DNA of 64,000 bases from a virus: IMG/VR virus record IMGVR_UViG_3300012582_000004, positions 248,001-312,000 of that record; one strand, written 5' to 3'. The translations under genes were made by a program, and so were the position numbers. Positions 1 to 7,079 of the stretch are shown piece after piece (position 1 is the first letter of the stretch; every line of letters begins with the position of its first letter). The notes below the pieces were generated by a model, which saw nothing but the letters and a program-made list of their open reading frames with translations, did no database searches and was not told where the DNA came from.

Positions 1-216
1 ATCAGTATACCTAACAATAGTTGTTTCTAACATAGATGCCATACCCTTATTTGCTTTATATGAGAATGGAAAGAACATAACATCAAATCGCTCATTAATT
101 TTAATAATGATATGTCTCAATTTTAACTCATAATCACCACTATCTAATTTAGTATCTATTATAACATTATAAGTATCGAAGAAGTCTGCTATAGTCTTTC
201 TATCCTTTTTTATCAT
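1..216 (-). CDS. Family-A small protein, cut by window edge
   Basis: The gene starts at 216 on the minus strand and runs off the left edge, so only the first 72 residues are visible. The sequence aligns along its length with the three complete family-A proteins that follow (an FFxTYN start, KLDxGDYEL, an RFDV motif and an IVRYTD stretch). Function is unknown. It lies 14 bp beyond the end of the next copy, so it belongs to the same minus-strand cluster. Confidence 0.75.
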   Translation of the reverse strand, partial: MIKKDRKTIADFFDTYNVIIDTKLDSGDYELKLRHIIIKINERFDVMFFPFSYKANKGMASMLETTIVRYTD

Positions 217-230
217 ATTCCCAATTCCTA

Positions 231-659
231 TTATAATAGTCTATCTATTTTCTCTACCCTAATATCACTATAAATTTCTTTGAATAAACTAAACCCATCA
301 CTTTTAGGTATATTAAGTGTAGAATATATCTCATTAGATTTATTATAGTATAAGGAATATAAATTATATTCATCATCATTTTCTCTACAATTAAATCCAT
401 AACTTCTAATAATATTATGTTTCCTAGCATACCCAGTAATATCAGCATATCTAATAATAGTTATTTCTATCAATGGTGTATCACCATTACCATACCAAAT
501 TGTTGTATGTGGATACATCTTAATATCAAATCTATCACTTACTCTAATAGTAATATCCATCTGCTTTAATTCATAATCACCATTATCCAATTTAGCATTT
601 ATTATACTATTATAAGTATTGAAGAAGCTTGCTACAATCTTTTTATCTCCCGTTAACAT
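231..659 (-). CDS. Family-A protein, copy 2
   Basis: This 142-residue protein of unknown function is one of four tandem paralogues in the first 3.5 kb. Shared blocks are FFNTYNSII near residue 12, LDNGDYELKQ near 24, RFDIK near 43, an IIRYADITGYARK block near 67 and EIYSTLNIP near 110. No membrane segment or catalytic motif is seen. It ends with RVEKIDRLL, a form of the C-terminal basic tail found on about 50 proteins in this window. A class-2 promoter sits just upstream at 679-707. Confidence 0.8.
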   Translation of the reverse strand: MLTGDKKIVASFFNTYNSIINAKLDNGDYELKQMDITIRVSDRFDIKMYPHTTIWYGNGDTPLIEITIIRYADITGYARKHNIIRSYGFNCRENDDEYNLYSLYYNKSNEIYSTLNIPKSDGFSLFKEIYSDIRVEKIDRLL

Positions 660-678
660 ATTAATAATTCATATTATC

Positions 679-707
679 ATTATAGCGGAATTATATGGGA
701 AAGTTTT
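679..707 (-). promoter_or_regulatory. Class-2 promoter for the copy 2 gene
   Basis: Read on the minus strand this is AAAACTTT, 14 bp, CTATAAT, about 13 bp before the next bases leading to the ATG at 659. It matches the other class-2 promoters in box sequence and spacing. Confidence 0.6.
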
Positions 708-755
708 ATTTAAACTATTAAGAATATTTATGTATAATAAGTAAACTATAAATAC

Positions 756-935
756 ATGGATATAAAGAATATTGTATGTAGTAATTGCAATTCTACAAAT
801 ATAACAATTACAAAAAAAAGAAAAAGAACAAGTGGTAAATTAGTTCATGGTAGAAAAATGAGCTATGGATATTGTTACAATGAACATGTTTGTAATAACT
901 GTCAGAATACATGGAAAAAAGAAACAAGCTTATAA
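756..935 (+). CDS. Small zinc-ribbon protein
   Basis: A 59-residue protein with two CxxC pairs, C8-x2-C11 and C46-x2-C49, separated by a basic stretch rich in Lys and Arg. This is the layout of a zinc ribbon, which often binds nucleic acid or protein. The last codons overlap the next gene as TAATG, so the two are probably translated together. A decayed copy of its C-terminal half lies at 2027-2105, and the C-terminal ribbon half resembles that of the larger protein at 33918-34451. Confidence 0.7.
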   Translation: MDIKNIVCSNCNSTNITITKKRKRTSGKLVHGRKMSYGYCYNEHVCNNCQNTWKKETSL

Positions 936-1240
936 TGACAAAATTCGAACAATATCAAAAGTACTCAAAATCTATAGTAGATGAATTTATAGACAAATGC
1001 TCTATGAAACATGATTACCTGGATTATTGTAATGCTCTTAGAATAGATAGTAATACATATTATACTTTCTATACAGCTAATACTAAAAGCCTTTTGGAAT
1101 TATCATTTGATACAAATCCACACACTTTATCCAAAGCAAATGTATATACTTCTAAAAGACGTAAGGAAGCTACTAAATGGCTAATAACAAATCATCTTAG
1201 TTATGAACAATGGTTATTGAAAAATAAAATATCACTATAA
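935..1240 (+). CDS. Small hypothetical protein coupled to the zinc ribbon
   Basis: This 101-residue protein is not recognised. The start at 935 is preferred over an upstream in-frame ATG at 911 because it overlaps the stop of the zinc-ribbon gene as TAATG, the usual junction here. It is basic at the C terminus (SKRRKEATKW). Its 3' end runs 6 bp into the facing family-A gene. Fragments of a second copy of its 3' end are visible at about 2851-2869 and 3059-3087. Confidence 0.65.
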   Translation: MTKFEQYQKYSKSIVDEFIDKCSMKHDYLDYCNALRIDSNTYYTFYTANTKSLLELSFDTNPHTLSKANVYTSKRRKEATKWLITNHLSYEQWLLKNKISL

Positions 1241-1666
1241 TAGATTTTCTATTTTATCTATTCTAATATCATTGTTAATATCCTTAAATATCTCTTCCGA
1301 TCTAAATGGAATAATGTAAGGGATATTAAGTGTAGAATATATCTCATTAAATTTTTCATAATATGAATATAAATTAAATTTATCATTATTTTCATTACAA
1401 GTAAATGCATGAATATTATGAATATTATATTTTCTAGCATATCCCGTAACATCCTTATATCTAACAATAGTTACTTCCAACAATGGTATATCGCCATTAC
1501 CATTCCAATTAGCTATATACGGATAAAATTTAACATCGAATCTATCATTTATTTTAATGGTAATATACCTCTGCTTTAATTCATAATCACCATTATCTAA
1601 CTTATTATCTATTATACCCTTATAGGTATCGAAGAAGTTTGCTATAACATCACCATTCGTTTTCAT
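1235..1666 (-). CDS. Family-A protein, copy 3
   Basis: A 143-residue paralogue of the proteins at 231-659 and 3082-3510, sharing FFDTYKGII, LDNGDYELKQ, RFDVKFYP, the IVRYKDVTGYARK block and the EIYSTLNIP block. It ends in RIDKIENLL, the family form of the C-terminal basic tail. Function is unknown. It has its own class-2 promoter at 1672-1700, immediately upstream of the ATG at 1666. Confidence 0.8.
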   Translation of the reverse strand: MKTNGDVIANFFDTYKGIIDNKLDNGDYELKQRYITIKINDRFDVKFYPYIANWNGNGDIPLLEVTIVRYKDVTGYARKYNIHNIHAFTCNENNDKFNLYSYYEKFNEIYSTLNIPYIIPFRSEEIFKDINNDIRIDKIENLL

Positions 1667-1671
1667 ATACT

Positions 1672-1700
1672 ATTATAGGGAAATTATAAGGGAAAGTTTT
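1672..1700 (-). promoter_or_regulatory. Class-2 promoter for the copy 3 gene
   Basis: On the minus strand the sequence is AAAACTTT, 14 bp, CTATAAT, then five bases to the ATG. Both boxes and the spacing are identical to those at 679-707 although the spacer differs. Confidence 0.65.
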
Positions 1701-1710
1701 ATATAAAACA

Positions 1711-1737
1711 AAAAAGAGGCTATTACACCTCTTTATT
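1711..1737. terminator. Hairpin terminator
   Basis: A perfect 7-bp stem (AAAGAGG at 1713-1719, CCTCTTT at 1728-1734) is flanked by A-rich and T-rich runs. It would end minus-strand transcripts from 1768-2076 before the next promoter. Confidence 0.6.
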
Positions 1738-1767
1738 CTTCTTAATTGATTGACTCTTAGTTTTAAG

Positions 1768-2076
1768 CTACCATTTTTTTAGTAAAAGATATTGAAGTAA
1801 TAAATCAGTTTCTTTATAACCTGTATTATTCCCACCAGGAACACCTATCCCTGTTATATATCCATGTCCTTCGACACTATTAAAAACGAAGTTGATTTTA
1901 GATTTAACTAAAATTTCTTCTGTTTCTTTTAACAAATTTTCTTTTTCTGTTTTACCGAGATTTATTATATCATTTATATTCATAATATATATATCATGAG
2001 AATTATTCTTCCTTTTTATTTCATGAAAAAATGAGCTATGGTTATCACTATTGAACATATCTGTAATAATTGCCAT
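1768..2076 (-). CDS. Small hypothetical protein
   Basis: The 102-residue frame is not recognised. Its C-terminal two thirds look protein-like, with a Gly-rich GVPGGNNTGY segment near residue 78 and a basic C-terminal LLKKW. The first 30 codons are antisense to a decayed zinc-ribbon copy, so the true start may be the internal ATG at 1983 (71 residues). A hairpin terminator follows at 1711-1737, which supports transcription in this direction. Confidence 0.5.
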   Translation of the reverse strand: MAIITDMFNSDNHSSFFHEIKRKNNSHDIYIMNINDIINLGKTEKENLLKETEEILVKSKINFVFNSVEGHGYITGIGVPGGNNTGYKETDLLLQYLLLKKW

Positions 2077-2105
2077 AATAAATGGAAATAAAAAACAAAT
2101 TTATA
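2027..2105 (+). pseudogene. Remnant of a second zinc-ribbon gene
   Basis: This stretch matches the last 80 bases or so of the zinc-ribbon gene at 756-935 but has in-frame stops and lacks the first half. The shared core is AAAAATGAGCTATGG. It is a decayed duplicate. Confidence 0.6.
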
Positions 2106-2110
2106 AATAA

Positions 2111-2142
2111 TTTGTATTTCTCATTATTTTTTAATATATTTG
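2111..2142 (+). promoter_or_regulatory. Class-1 (host-type) promoter for metalloprotease gene
   Basis: TTTG at 2111-2114, 20 bp, then TATATTTG at 2135-2142 fits the Bacteroidota -33/-7 consensus with the same spacing as the other class-1 sites here. It is one of only two class-1 sites seen on the plus strand. Confidence 0.65.
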
Positions 2143-2143
2143 T

Positions 2144-2173
2144 ATGAATAGTAAAAACCATCAAATAACATGA
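2144..2173 (+). CDS. Nine-codon leader peptide (possible)
   Basis: An ATG directly behind the -7 box opens a 9-codon frame (MNSKNHQIT) whose TGA overlaps the ATG of the metalloprotease gene as ATGA. If transcription starts where the -7 box predicts, this would be a leaderless upstream frame translationally coupled to the protease. It is very short and may be fortuitous. Confidence 0.3.
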   Translation: MNSKNHQIT

Positions 2174-2808
2174 AATTTTATTTTATTGTACTAATATCAC
2201 TGCTTATTTTTTCTATAGTAAACATTGACACCGTAGATATTGGTATAGAAGAAAATATACAACAATCTGAAAATATAGATATTTCCTCGTATAAGATATT
2301 CTATGTAAAAAATACTAAAATAGTAAATATTGAGGAATCTATGATTCTACATGATAATGATGAATTCTCAGAATATGAACATTTATATAAAGTATTGATA
2401 GCACAGAAATTCACCCCCAAACAAATTAAAACAATTAAAGAAATAGTTATAACTAATACAGAATCATTTAGTATAGATGGCGTTAGTGATATATTAGGTG
2501 TATGTCTAAATAAAAGAAGAGATGAATATAGTTCTACTATTCTAATAGCATCTAAACACGATGATCATTTATACACGCTATTACATGAATGTTGTCATGC
2601 TCTATATTTTAATAATTCTGAACTATTCGATAGTAAATATAAAAATAGATGGATTGAATTAAATCAATATGTATCTAATTATGCTCACACAAGTATAAAA
2701 GAAGATTTCGCCGAAACTGGCGCAAGTTATCTATCAAAAAGAACAGTGAGTGATGATTGTAAAGAAAAATTGAAATTATTCGAAGAATTCTATAATGAGA
2801 CTAAATAA
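2170..2808 (+). CDS. Membrane-anchored or secreted zinc metalloprotease (HExxH)
   Basis: A 212-residue protein with an N-terminal hydrophobic segment (residues 3-17) that is a signal peptide or anchor. The catalytic motif is HECCH at 139-143, and KEDFAE at 177-182 supplies a candidate third zinc ligand. This arrangement recalls the gluzincin proteases of the anthrax lethal-factor type, where an HExxH helix is followed by an ExFAE helix. The natural substrate is unknown; the export signal suggests action in the periplasm or outside. A full-length paralogue lies at 52789-53418 with HECCHALYF and KEDFAETGA conserved. It stands alone behind a class-1 promoter. Confidence 0.75.
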   Translation: MKFYFIVLISLLIFSIVNIDTVDIGIEENIQQSENIDISSYKIFYVKNTKIVNIEESMILHDNDEFSEYEHLYKVLIAQKFTPKQIKTIKEIVITNTESFSIDGVSDILGVCLNKRRDEYSSTILIASKHDDHLYTLLHECCHALYFNNSELFDSKYKNRWIELNQYVSNYAHTSIKEDFAETGASYLSKRTVSDDCKEKLKLFEEFYNETK

Positions 2809-2866
2809 ATTTGTATTATTTTGAATTTCTCTATTATTTATATTACATTAACAAAAAGACGTAAAG

Positions 2867-3067
2867 ATGCTTAAATTCAAAATTAAAAGTGTTATAGAAG
2901 TTAGTGATTGGGATAAATTAGTTAGTGAAACCTATGGTAGACCATATAACTTTCAACAACAAGATGGCACTCAAGATAGATGAAGAGTTAATATATCTGT
3001 ACCTCAACCATATACTAATGATGATCAAATGTACGATTTTATTCCTGAATTAGTTAATGGTTATTGA
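2867..3067 (+). pseudogene. Small conserved phage-type gene broken by an in-frame TGA
   Basis: The 67-codon frame reads through one TGA at 2981-2983. The first half contains SDWDKLVSETYGRPYNFQQQ and the second VPQPYTNDDQMYDFIPELVN, which together read as one continuous protein. I recall similar WDxLVxETYGRxYxFQQQ proteins in other phages. Other genes here use TGA as a stop, so this is a nonsense mutation rather than recoding. Flanking bases (about 2851-2869 and 3059-3087) match the gene at 935-1240, so the segment appears to have been inserted into or replaced part of a second copy of that gene. Confidence 0.6.
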
Positions 3068-3081
3068 AAAATGAAATATCA

Positions 3082-3510
3082 CTATAATAGATTTTCTATT
3101 TTCTCTATTCTAATATCATTAGAGATATTATCGAATATACTGAATAGGGTATTATTCATATTCTTAGGTATATTAAGTGTGGAATATATCTCTTTAGATT
3201 TGCTATAATACAGTGAATATAAATTAAATTCGTCATTATCTTTTTGAGATAAAAATCTATAATTATTATAAATATCATATTTTCTAGCATATCCAGTAAT
3301 ATCAGCATATCTAATAATAGTTATTTCTAGCATAGGTATTTCATCACTATTAAAATAAGCAAAAAATGGATACAACTTAATATCGAATTTATCATTTATT
3401 TTAATAGTGATATATTTATACTTTATTGTATAATCACCATTATTTAACTTAGCATCTATGATACTATTATAAGTATTGAAGAAGTTTGTTATTTTATAAT
3501 TTATATTCAT
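3082..3510 (-). CDS. Family-A protein, copy 4
   Basis: A 142-residue paralogue of the two complete family-A genes to the left, with FFNTYNSIID, LNNGDYTIK, KFDIKLYPF, the IIRYADITGYARK block and EIYSTLNIPK. It ends in RIEKIENLL, the C-terminal tail. No function is known. No clear class-2 promoter was found upstream, so it may be co-transcribed with the gene at 3531-3779. Confidence 0.8.
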   Translation of the reverse strand: MNINYKITNFFNTYNSIIDAKLNNGDYTIKYKYITIKINDKFDIKLYPFFAYFNSDEIPMLEITIIRYADITGYARKYDIYNNYRFLSQKDNDEFNLYSLYYSKSKEIYSTLNIPKNMNNTLFSIFDNISNDIRIEKIENLL

Positions 3511-3530
3511 ACTACATCAAAATATTGACT

Positions 3531-3779
3531 TTATTTAGTTTCGTCTTTATGATCAAATCCTAAGCTCGCTAATTTAGCGTAAAAATTTATCATCATATTT
3601 AAATAGTTTGTTTTTAATGGACCTTTTTTAACATTTTTAAGTAAATCTCTAACTCGGCTTATTTCAAGTATTAAATTATCTAGTGTTTCTATATTTTCTT
3701 TCATATCATCTCTATGAGACATTACTTCTTGTTTTTCATTAAGTGTCTCATTTATTTTAAATTTTTTTAAATGCTTCAT
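3531..3779 (-). CDS. Small helical protein with MKHLKKF N terminus
   Basis: An 82-residue, mostly helical, charged protein of unknown function. The start MKHLKKFKINE is distantly like the MKxLKxFE start of the proteins at 56834, 57127 and 59848. Residues 25-60 could form an amphipathic coiled coil. It lies 20 bp upstream of family-A copy 4 on the same strand and is probably in the same transcript. Confidence 0.6.
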   Translation of the reverse strand: MKHLKKFKINETLNEKQEVMSHRDDMKENIETLDNLILEISRVRDLLKNVKKGPLKTNYLNMMINFYAKLASLGFDHKDETK

Positions 3780-3901
3780 ACTAATTTAATATTTACATAT
3801 ATATATTAATATAAAAAGAACACTTATATACACATATAGAAATAAAATATATGCTTCAAAAAGATAATTTGGTATATGTTGTCAAAAAAAATTAAGATTT
3901 A

Positions 3902-3933
3902 TTTGGATAGTTTAAATATTCTTTGTATCTTTG
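3902..3933 (+). promoter_or_regulatory. Class-1 promoter for the 3.9-6.5 kb run
   Basis: TTTG at 3902-3905, 20 bp, TATCTTTG at 3926-3933. The predicted RNA would begin about 10 bases before the ATG at 3949, which argues against an upstream TTG start. Confidence 0.7.
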
Positions 3934-3948
3934 TACAAATTATTCTAT

Positions 3949-4389
3949 ATGAGGCTAACAGATTCAGTAAAAGAAAGCTTTTTTAAATATCCATCCTTAT
4001 TCTATAATAAGGATTATGATAGAATTAAGCATTCTGTGTGCCATCATATGTTTATTGTATTGGGTAATGAATATGATTGGGCTGAAACTAAAGATACAAA
4101 AAAAGCAGGTTATCTAATTGAACCAAAATCAAGAAAAGTTAACGGTGATTGGGTAAGAATCATAGATAAACCCTATGGTAAGAAAACTATAGATTTGGAT
4201 ATTGATATGTACCTGAAAGCTGATAAAATGTATCAACTTCAAATTGTTGACCATCAACGTACAAATGAACATATTCAAAACAATATCAATATGTTTAAAG
4301 AGATGGGTAAAGAAATTGACTCTAATCTTATAGAAATACTATCAAAAAGAATCCTATCAAAAAGTTATCGTGAAGGTAGTCGCCCCTAA
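3949..4389 (+). CDS. Hypothetical protein, N-terminal part of a frameshifted gene
   Basis: The 146-residue frame starts at the first ATG downstream of the class-1 promoter. It ends prematurely at a TAA just after a CCCC run (4383-4386). Adding one C would continue the protein directly into the next frame, giving a single protein of about 304 residues, ...EGSRPLNTLLPGEK.... The two halves are otherwise seamless. No known domain is recognised. The break is either a real frameshift mutation or a homopolymer sequencing error. Confidence 0.65.
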   Translation: MRLTDSVKESFFKYPSLFYNKDYDRIKHSVCHHMFIVLGNEYDWAETKDTKKAGYLIEPKSRKVNGDWVRIIDKPYGKKTIDLDIDMYLKADKMYQLQIVDHQRTNEHIQNNINMFKEMGKEIDSNLIEILSKRILSKSYREGSRP

Positions 4390-4859
4390 ATACCTTATTA
4401 CCTGGAGAAAAACTTACAGATAAACATGAATACTTTTTGGAAGAAATTGGTAGTAGAGTATTAGAAGGAGGTGATTCTCCATATCCTAATTTTTCTAAAC
4501 AGTATAGTAAATTTTGGCAAAAAGGCTCAGAATACATTCAAGATGATTGGAGAGAAGAAGGGATAAATCATTTAAACTATTGGAGAGAATACTTCAATGA
4601 TGAAGAAAGAATCAAAACTTATTCTCACTACCCATTTAGTAACGATGGTAAAAGTTTTAATAATGTATTGGATGCTATTAGAAAACAAGTTAAAGCAGGT
4701 AATAATAAAGAATCAGTATTGAAGAATTATTGGCTACCAGATTTTGACATAAATGATGATAACGCATATAAAGATGCTGTTAAACAAAGATGGGATAATA
4801 ACCTCAATAAAACAAAATCATTCATTGAAGAAACTACTAATAGATTAATTACATTATAA
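4380..4859 (+). CDS. Hypothetical protein, C-terminal part of the frameshifted gene
   Basis: This frame has no good start of its own. It opens after a TAG at about 4377 and joins the upstream frame across the CCCC run. It is rich in Trp, Tyr and acidic residues (WREEGINHLNYWREYF) and looks like a soluble helical domain. No function is recognised. Read together with 3949-4389 it is one gene. Confidence 0.6.
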   Translation, partial: SPLNTLLPGEKLTDKHEYFLEEIGSRVLEGGDSPYPNFSKQYSKFWQKGSEYIQDDWREEGINHLNYWREYFNDEERIKTYSHYPFSNDGKSFNNVLDAIRKQVKAGNNKESVLKNYWLPDFDINDDNAYKDAVKQRWDNNLNKTKSFIEETTNRLITL

Positions 4860-4869
4860 ATATAAATTT

Positions 4870-5142
4870 ATGAAATTAAGATACATCGTAATCGGATTCT
4901 TCGCTATTGTTATTCTACACTATACAGTAGTATTAACCTTTGGTTCATATGTAAAGTCTTCTAAAGGTATAAAAGACACAGGACATACTTATATCATTAC
5001 TGTAGATGATAGAAACAATTCTGCTACTCATATATCAGATTCTATATTATCACAGACAGAAAGATGTGTAGAATTTAGAAATGAGTTTGGTATGATACAA
5101 ACCGAATGCGGAGATAGAATATCTAAAATTCAGATTAAATAG
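4870..5142 (+). CDS. Single-pass membrane protein
   Basis: A 90-residue protein with one N-terminal hydrophobic helix at about residues 5-26 after a short basic start, then a small soluble domain with two cysteines (ERCVEF and TECGD). It is probably anchored in the inner membrane with the domain outside, where a disulfide could form. It lies 10 bp after the frameshifted gene and 3 bp before the next gene. Confidence 0.6.
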   Translation: MKLRYIVIGFFAIVILHYTVVLTFGSYVKSSKGIKDTGHTYIITVDDRNNSATHISDSILSQTERCVEFRNEFGMIQTECGDRISKIQIK

Positions 5143-5145
5143 GCT

Positions 5146-5340
5146 ATGAATAAAGATTTTAAATTACTTGCACCTAACGGTAGAATATGTTATTTGAGAG
5201 ATATGATACCATCCGATACAAAATACATTAAAGGAATGGTGGCTATTTTTGATTTAGAAACAGATGAAATGATAATGAGACATTTCGATAATGTGTATTA
5301 CAATGCTATTAAAAAAGGATATAAAGATTTAAGAAATTAA
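5146..5340 (+). CDS. Small hypothetical protein
   Basis: A 64-residue soluble protein of unknown function with a mixed charged sequence (ATFDLETDE-like acidic centre, basic C terminus). It sits 3 bp behind the membrane protein and shares its transcript. Confidence 0.55.
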   Translation: MNKDFKLLAPNGRICYLRDMIPSDTKYIKGMVAIFDLETDEMIMRHFDNVYYNAIKKGYKDLRN

Positions 5341-5405
5341 AGGTGTAGTTAATAACCTTAAAAGATAGTAGGAACAACTTCTATGGATACCAATTGTAAA
5401 TAGTC

Positions 5406-5783
5406 ATGCTAATTTTATTAAGCGAAATTGAACGATCTAAATATATCTATGATTTAGATGATAATTGGGACGATGAAGGTTCTATTGGATATACTTTTGA
5501 AACTTGGGAGAAAGCTATTAATTTTATAACCAAATTATATAACCATATAAAATCTAAGCATTCTATAATAATGGATACTCCAACAGTCTCACATGGCCCT
5601 ATGGGTTCAATTGATATTCTATGGGAAAATTCTAATTATAGACTACTTATAAATGTTCCAAAAGATTCAAATACCATTAAATACTATGGTGATAATTATA
5701 AGAATAAATCGTATAAAGGAACACATAGCTTAAAAAAATTAAATTTTATATCTAATATATTGTTTAATTTGATAACTACATAA
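5406..5783 (+). CDS. Conserved WDDEGS-motif protein
   Basis: A 125-residue protein with LDDNWDDEGSIGY at residues 16-28 followed by a TWEKAINFI helix. This resembles a widespread bacterial family of unknown function built around an xNWDGxGS motif, which I recognise by sequence only. The C-terminal half has beta strands (SIDILWEN, YRLLINVP). It starts the second half of the run after a 65-bp gap. Confidence 0.55.
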   Translation: MLILLSEIERSKYIYDLDDNWDDEGSIGYTFETWEKAINFITKLYNHIKSKHSIIMDTPTVSHGPMGSIDILWENSNYRLLINVPKDSNTIKYYGDNYKNKSYKGTHSLKKLNFISNILFNLITT

Positions 5784-5785
5784 CC

Positions 5786-6082
5786 ATGAAAAAAATCCTA
5801 ATTAGAGTATACTGCGGAATTATTATAGAAGATAAGTGCGGTAAACAATTACATCCATTAAATGATGTTAAAGAAGCACAGAAAATCATTATGGCTAAGA
5901 AGTCAGTAGATTGCTATAGTAATAGCCCAGACTTCGTAAGTACTATAAAATACTTAGGTGAAAAGGAAAATGTTCAAACTGAGTTCTTCCTAAATGGATT
6001 ATCCTTTGGTAATAACATTGATCCAATTTTTGGAGACTTTAATAAAGCTATGGATTATATGGCTGATATGAATCTATTGTAA
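5786..6082 (+). CDS. Small hypothetical protein
   Basis: A 98-residue protein beginning MKKILIRVYCGIII, a beta strand rather than a membrane helix. It has three cysteines (C9, C18, C43). Function is unknown. It follows the preceding gene by 2 bp and precedes the next by 1 bp. Confidence 0.55.
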   Translation: MKKILIRVYCGIIIEDKCGKQLHPLNDVKEAQKIIMAKKSVDCYSNSPDFVSTIKYLGEKENVQTEFFLNGLSFGNNIDPIFGDFNKAMDYMADMNLL

Positions 6083-6083
6083 T

Positions 6084-6353
6084 ATGAAAAATAAGAATAC
6101 TTTAACAATTGAGGAAATTATAGATGGTATTAAATCTAAGTTTTCTGACTACTACTCTAATGTATATATAGATGATAAAGATACCATAGTCTACTTTTTA
6201 TTCTTTTTAAAAGAGAATACTATTGAGATTAGATCTGAGTTTTATGACTACGAAGAATACGTTAATGAGAGAACATCCAAAGAAATTTCTTTTAAGTTCA
6301 TGAGTTCAAAACTTAAAGAAAGTGATTTATTAACTGCTATAAAAATAGATTAA
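6084..6353 (+). CDS. Small hypothetical protein
   Basis: An 89-residue, acidic soluble protein with a helical N terminus and a beta-rich centre (TIVYFLFFLKENTIEI). No family is recognised. It is part of the same tight run of genes. Confidence 0.55.
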   Translation: MKNKNTLTIEEIIDGIKSKFSDYYSNVYIDDKDTIVYFLFFLKENTIEIRSEFYDYEEYVNERTSKEISFKFMSSKLKESDLLTAIKID

Positions 6354-6355
6354 CT

Positions 6356-6529
6356 ATGACACCAAACACAGAAAAAGAACTAAAAGAATTAGCCGAAGAA
6401 AATGGCTATGACTCTATAAGAATATTCATTGCACCCGATAAAGAAGTATCTACAGAATCAGTAATGGAAGATATGAAGGAAGCAATCAAAGAAGCTAGGA
6501 CTGCTACACCTAAATATACTTTAGAATAA
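6356..6529 (+). CDS. Acidic helical microprotein
   Basis: A 57-residue protein, mainly two charged helices (KELKELAEEN and MEDMKEAIKEAR). Function is unknown. Its ATG lies 2 bp after the preceding stop, the close spacing typical of this run. It is the last gene before the convergent minus-strand gene at 6551. Confidence 0.6.
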   Translation: MTPNTEKELKELAEENGYDSIRIFIAPDKEVSTESVMEDMKEAIKEARTATPKYTLE

Positions 6530-6550
6530 CTTTAACGTAGAGATTCTAAG

Positions 6551-6997
6551 TTAAACAGGTTCTTTTTTACCTGATAGAATCTCTATTAATTTACTAATAA
6601 CTTCTTCTAAGTCTTCTATATTAGAAATTTCTACATCGTAAATCTCAGCATATTCTGTAGTTTTTTCATCAGTTTTTCTATTAGTAATAAACTCACCGAT
6701 AGTATTAAATATTGATAAATCTTCGGGTGCATCACCTACAGTAAATACTTTCTCAAATATCGTAATGAAATGATTATCTTCCGATATATTTATATAACCT
6801 TTACCATATCCTATAGAACCAACATAGTTTATTTTATCTGATATTAGTTTAGATATATTAGGCATTCTATGATTCTGATTATCAATAAAGCTAATATACA
6901 TAACACGATTCTTATATTCAAAGTAATCCATCGTACATAATTGAGCATTCAATTTTAATGGAAACGGGGATAGCATTTTTTCTATTTCTTCTTTCAT
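6551..6997 (-). CDS. Family-B protein (LSPFP motif)
   Basis: A 148-residue protein related to those at 34750-35154 and 36905-37351. Shared features are an EKMLSPFPLKL start, a central block around a D-N-x-x-R-x-x-N-x-x-K-L pattern, and a C-terminal helix IEDLEEVISKLIEIL. Unlike the other two copies it stands alone on the minus strand and lacks the final basic tail. Function is unknown. A class-2-like promoter lies at 7015-7042. Confidence 0.65.
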   Translation of the reverse strand: MKEEIEKMLSPFPLKLNAQLCTMDYFEYKNRVMYISFIDNQNHRMPNISKLISDKINYVGSIGYGKGYINISEDNHFITIFEKVFTVGDAPEDLSIFNTIGEFITNRKTDEKTTEYAEIYDVEISNIEDLEEVISKLIEILSGKKEPV

Positions 6998-7014
6998 AAG
7001 AGATTACATTTTTT

Positions 7015-7042
7015 ATTATACGATAATTGTACAGAAAGTTTA
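7015..7042 (-). promoter_or_regulatory. Class-2 promoter (minus) of a divergent pair
   Basis: On the minus strand TAAACTTT, 13 bp, GTATAAT precedes the ATG at 6997. It faces away from, and abuts, the plus-strand class-2 promoter at 7045. Confidence 0.45.
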
Positions 7043-7044
7043 TT

Positions 7045-7072
7045 TAAACTTATTAGAAAGTTATTCTATAAT
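7045..7072 (+). promoter_or_regulatory. Class-2 promoter (plus) for 7080 gene
   Basis: TAAACTTA, 13 bp, CTATAAT, with the ATG 7 bases further on. The trailing CTATAATTAG is identical to sites at 12450 and 49553. Confidence 0.6.
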
Positions 7073-7079
7073 TAGAAGT

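Noticed and set aside
2867-3067. TGA read as tryptophan (recoded phage)
   Set aside because: Many genes here stop with TGA in ATGA overlaps, and TAG and TAA are also used as stops, so the in-frame TGA is a simple nonsense mutation.
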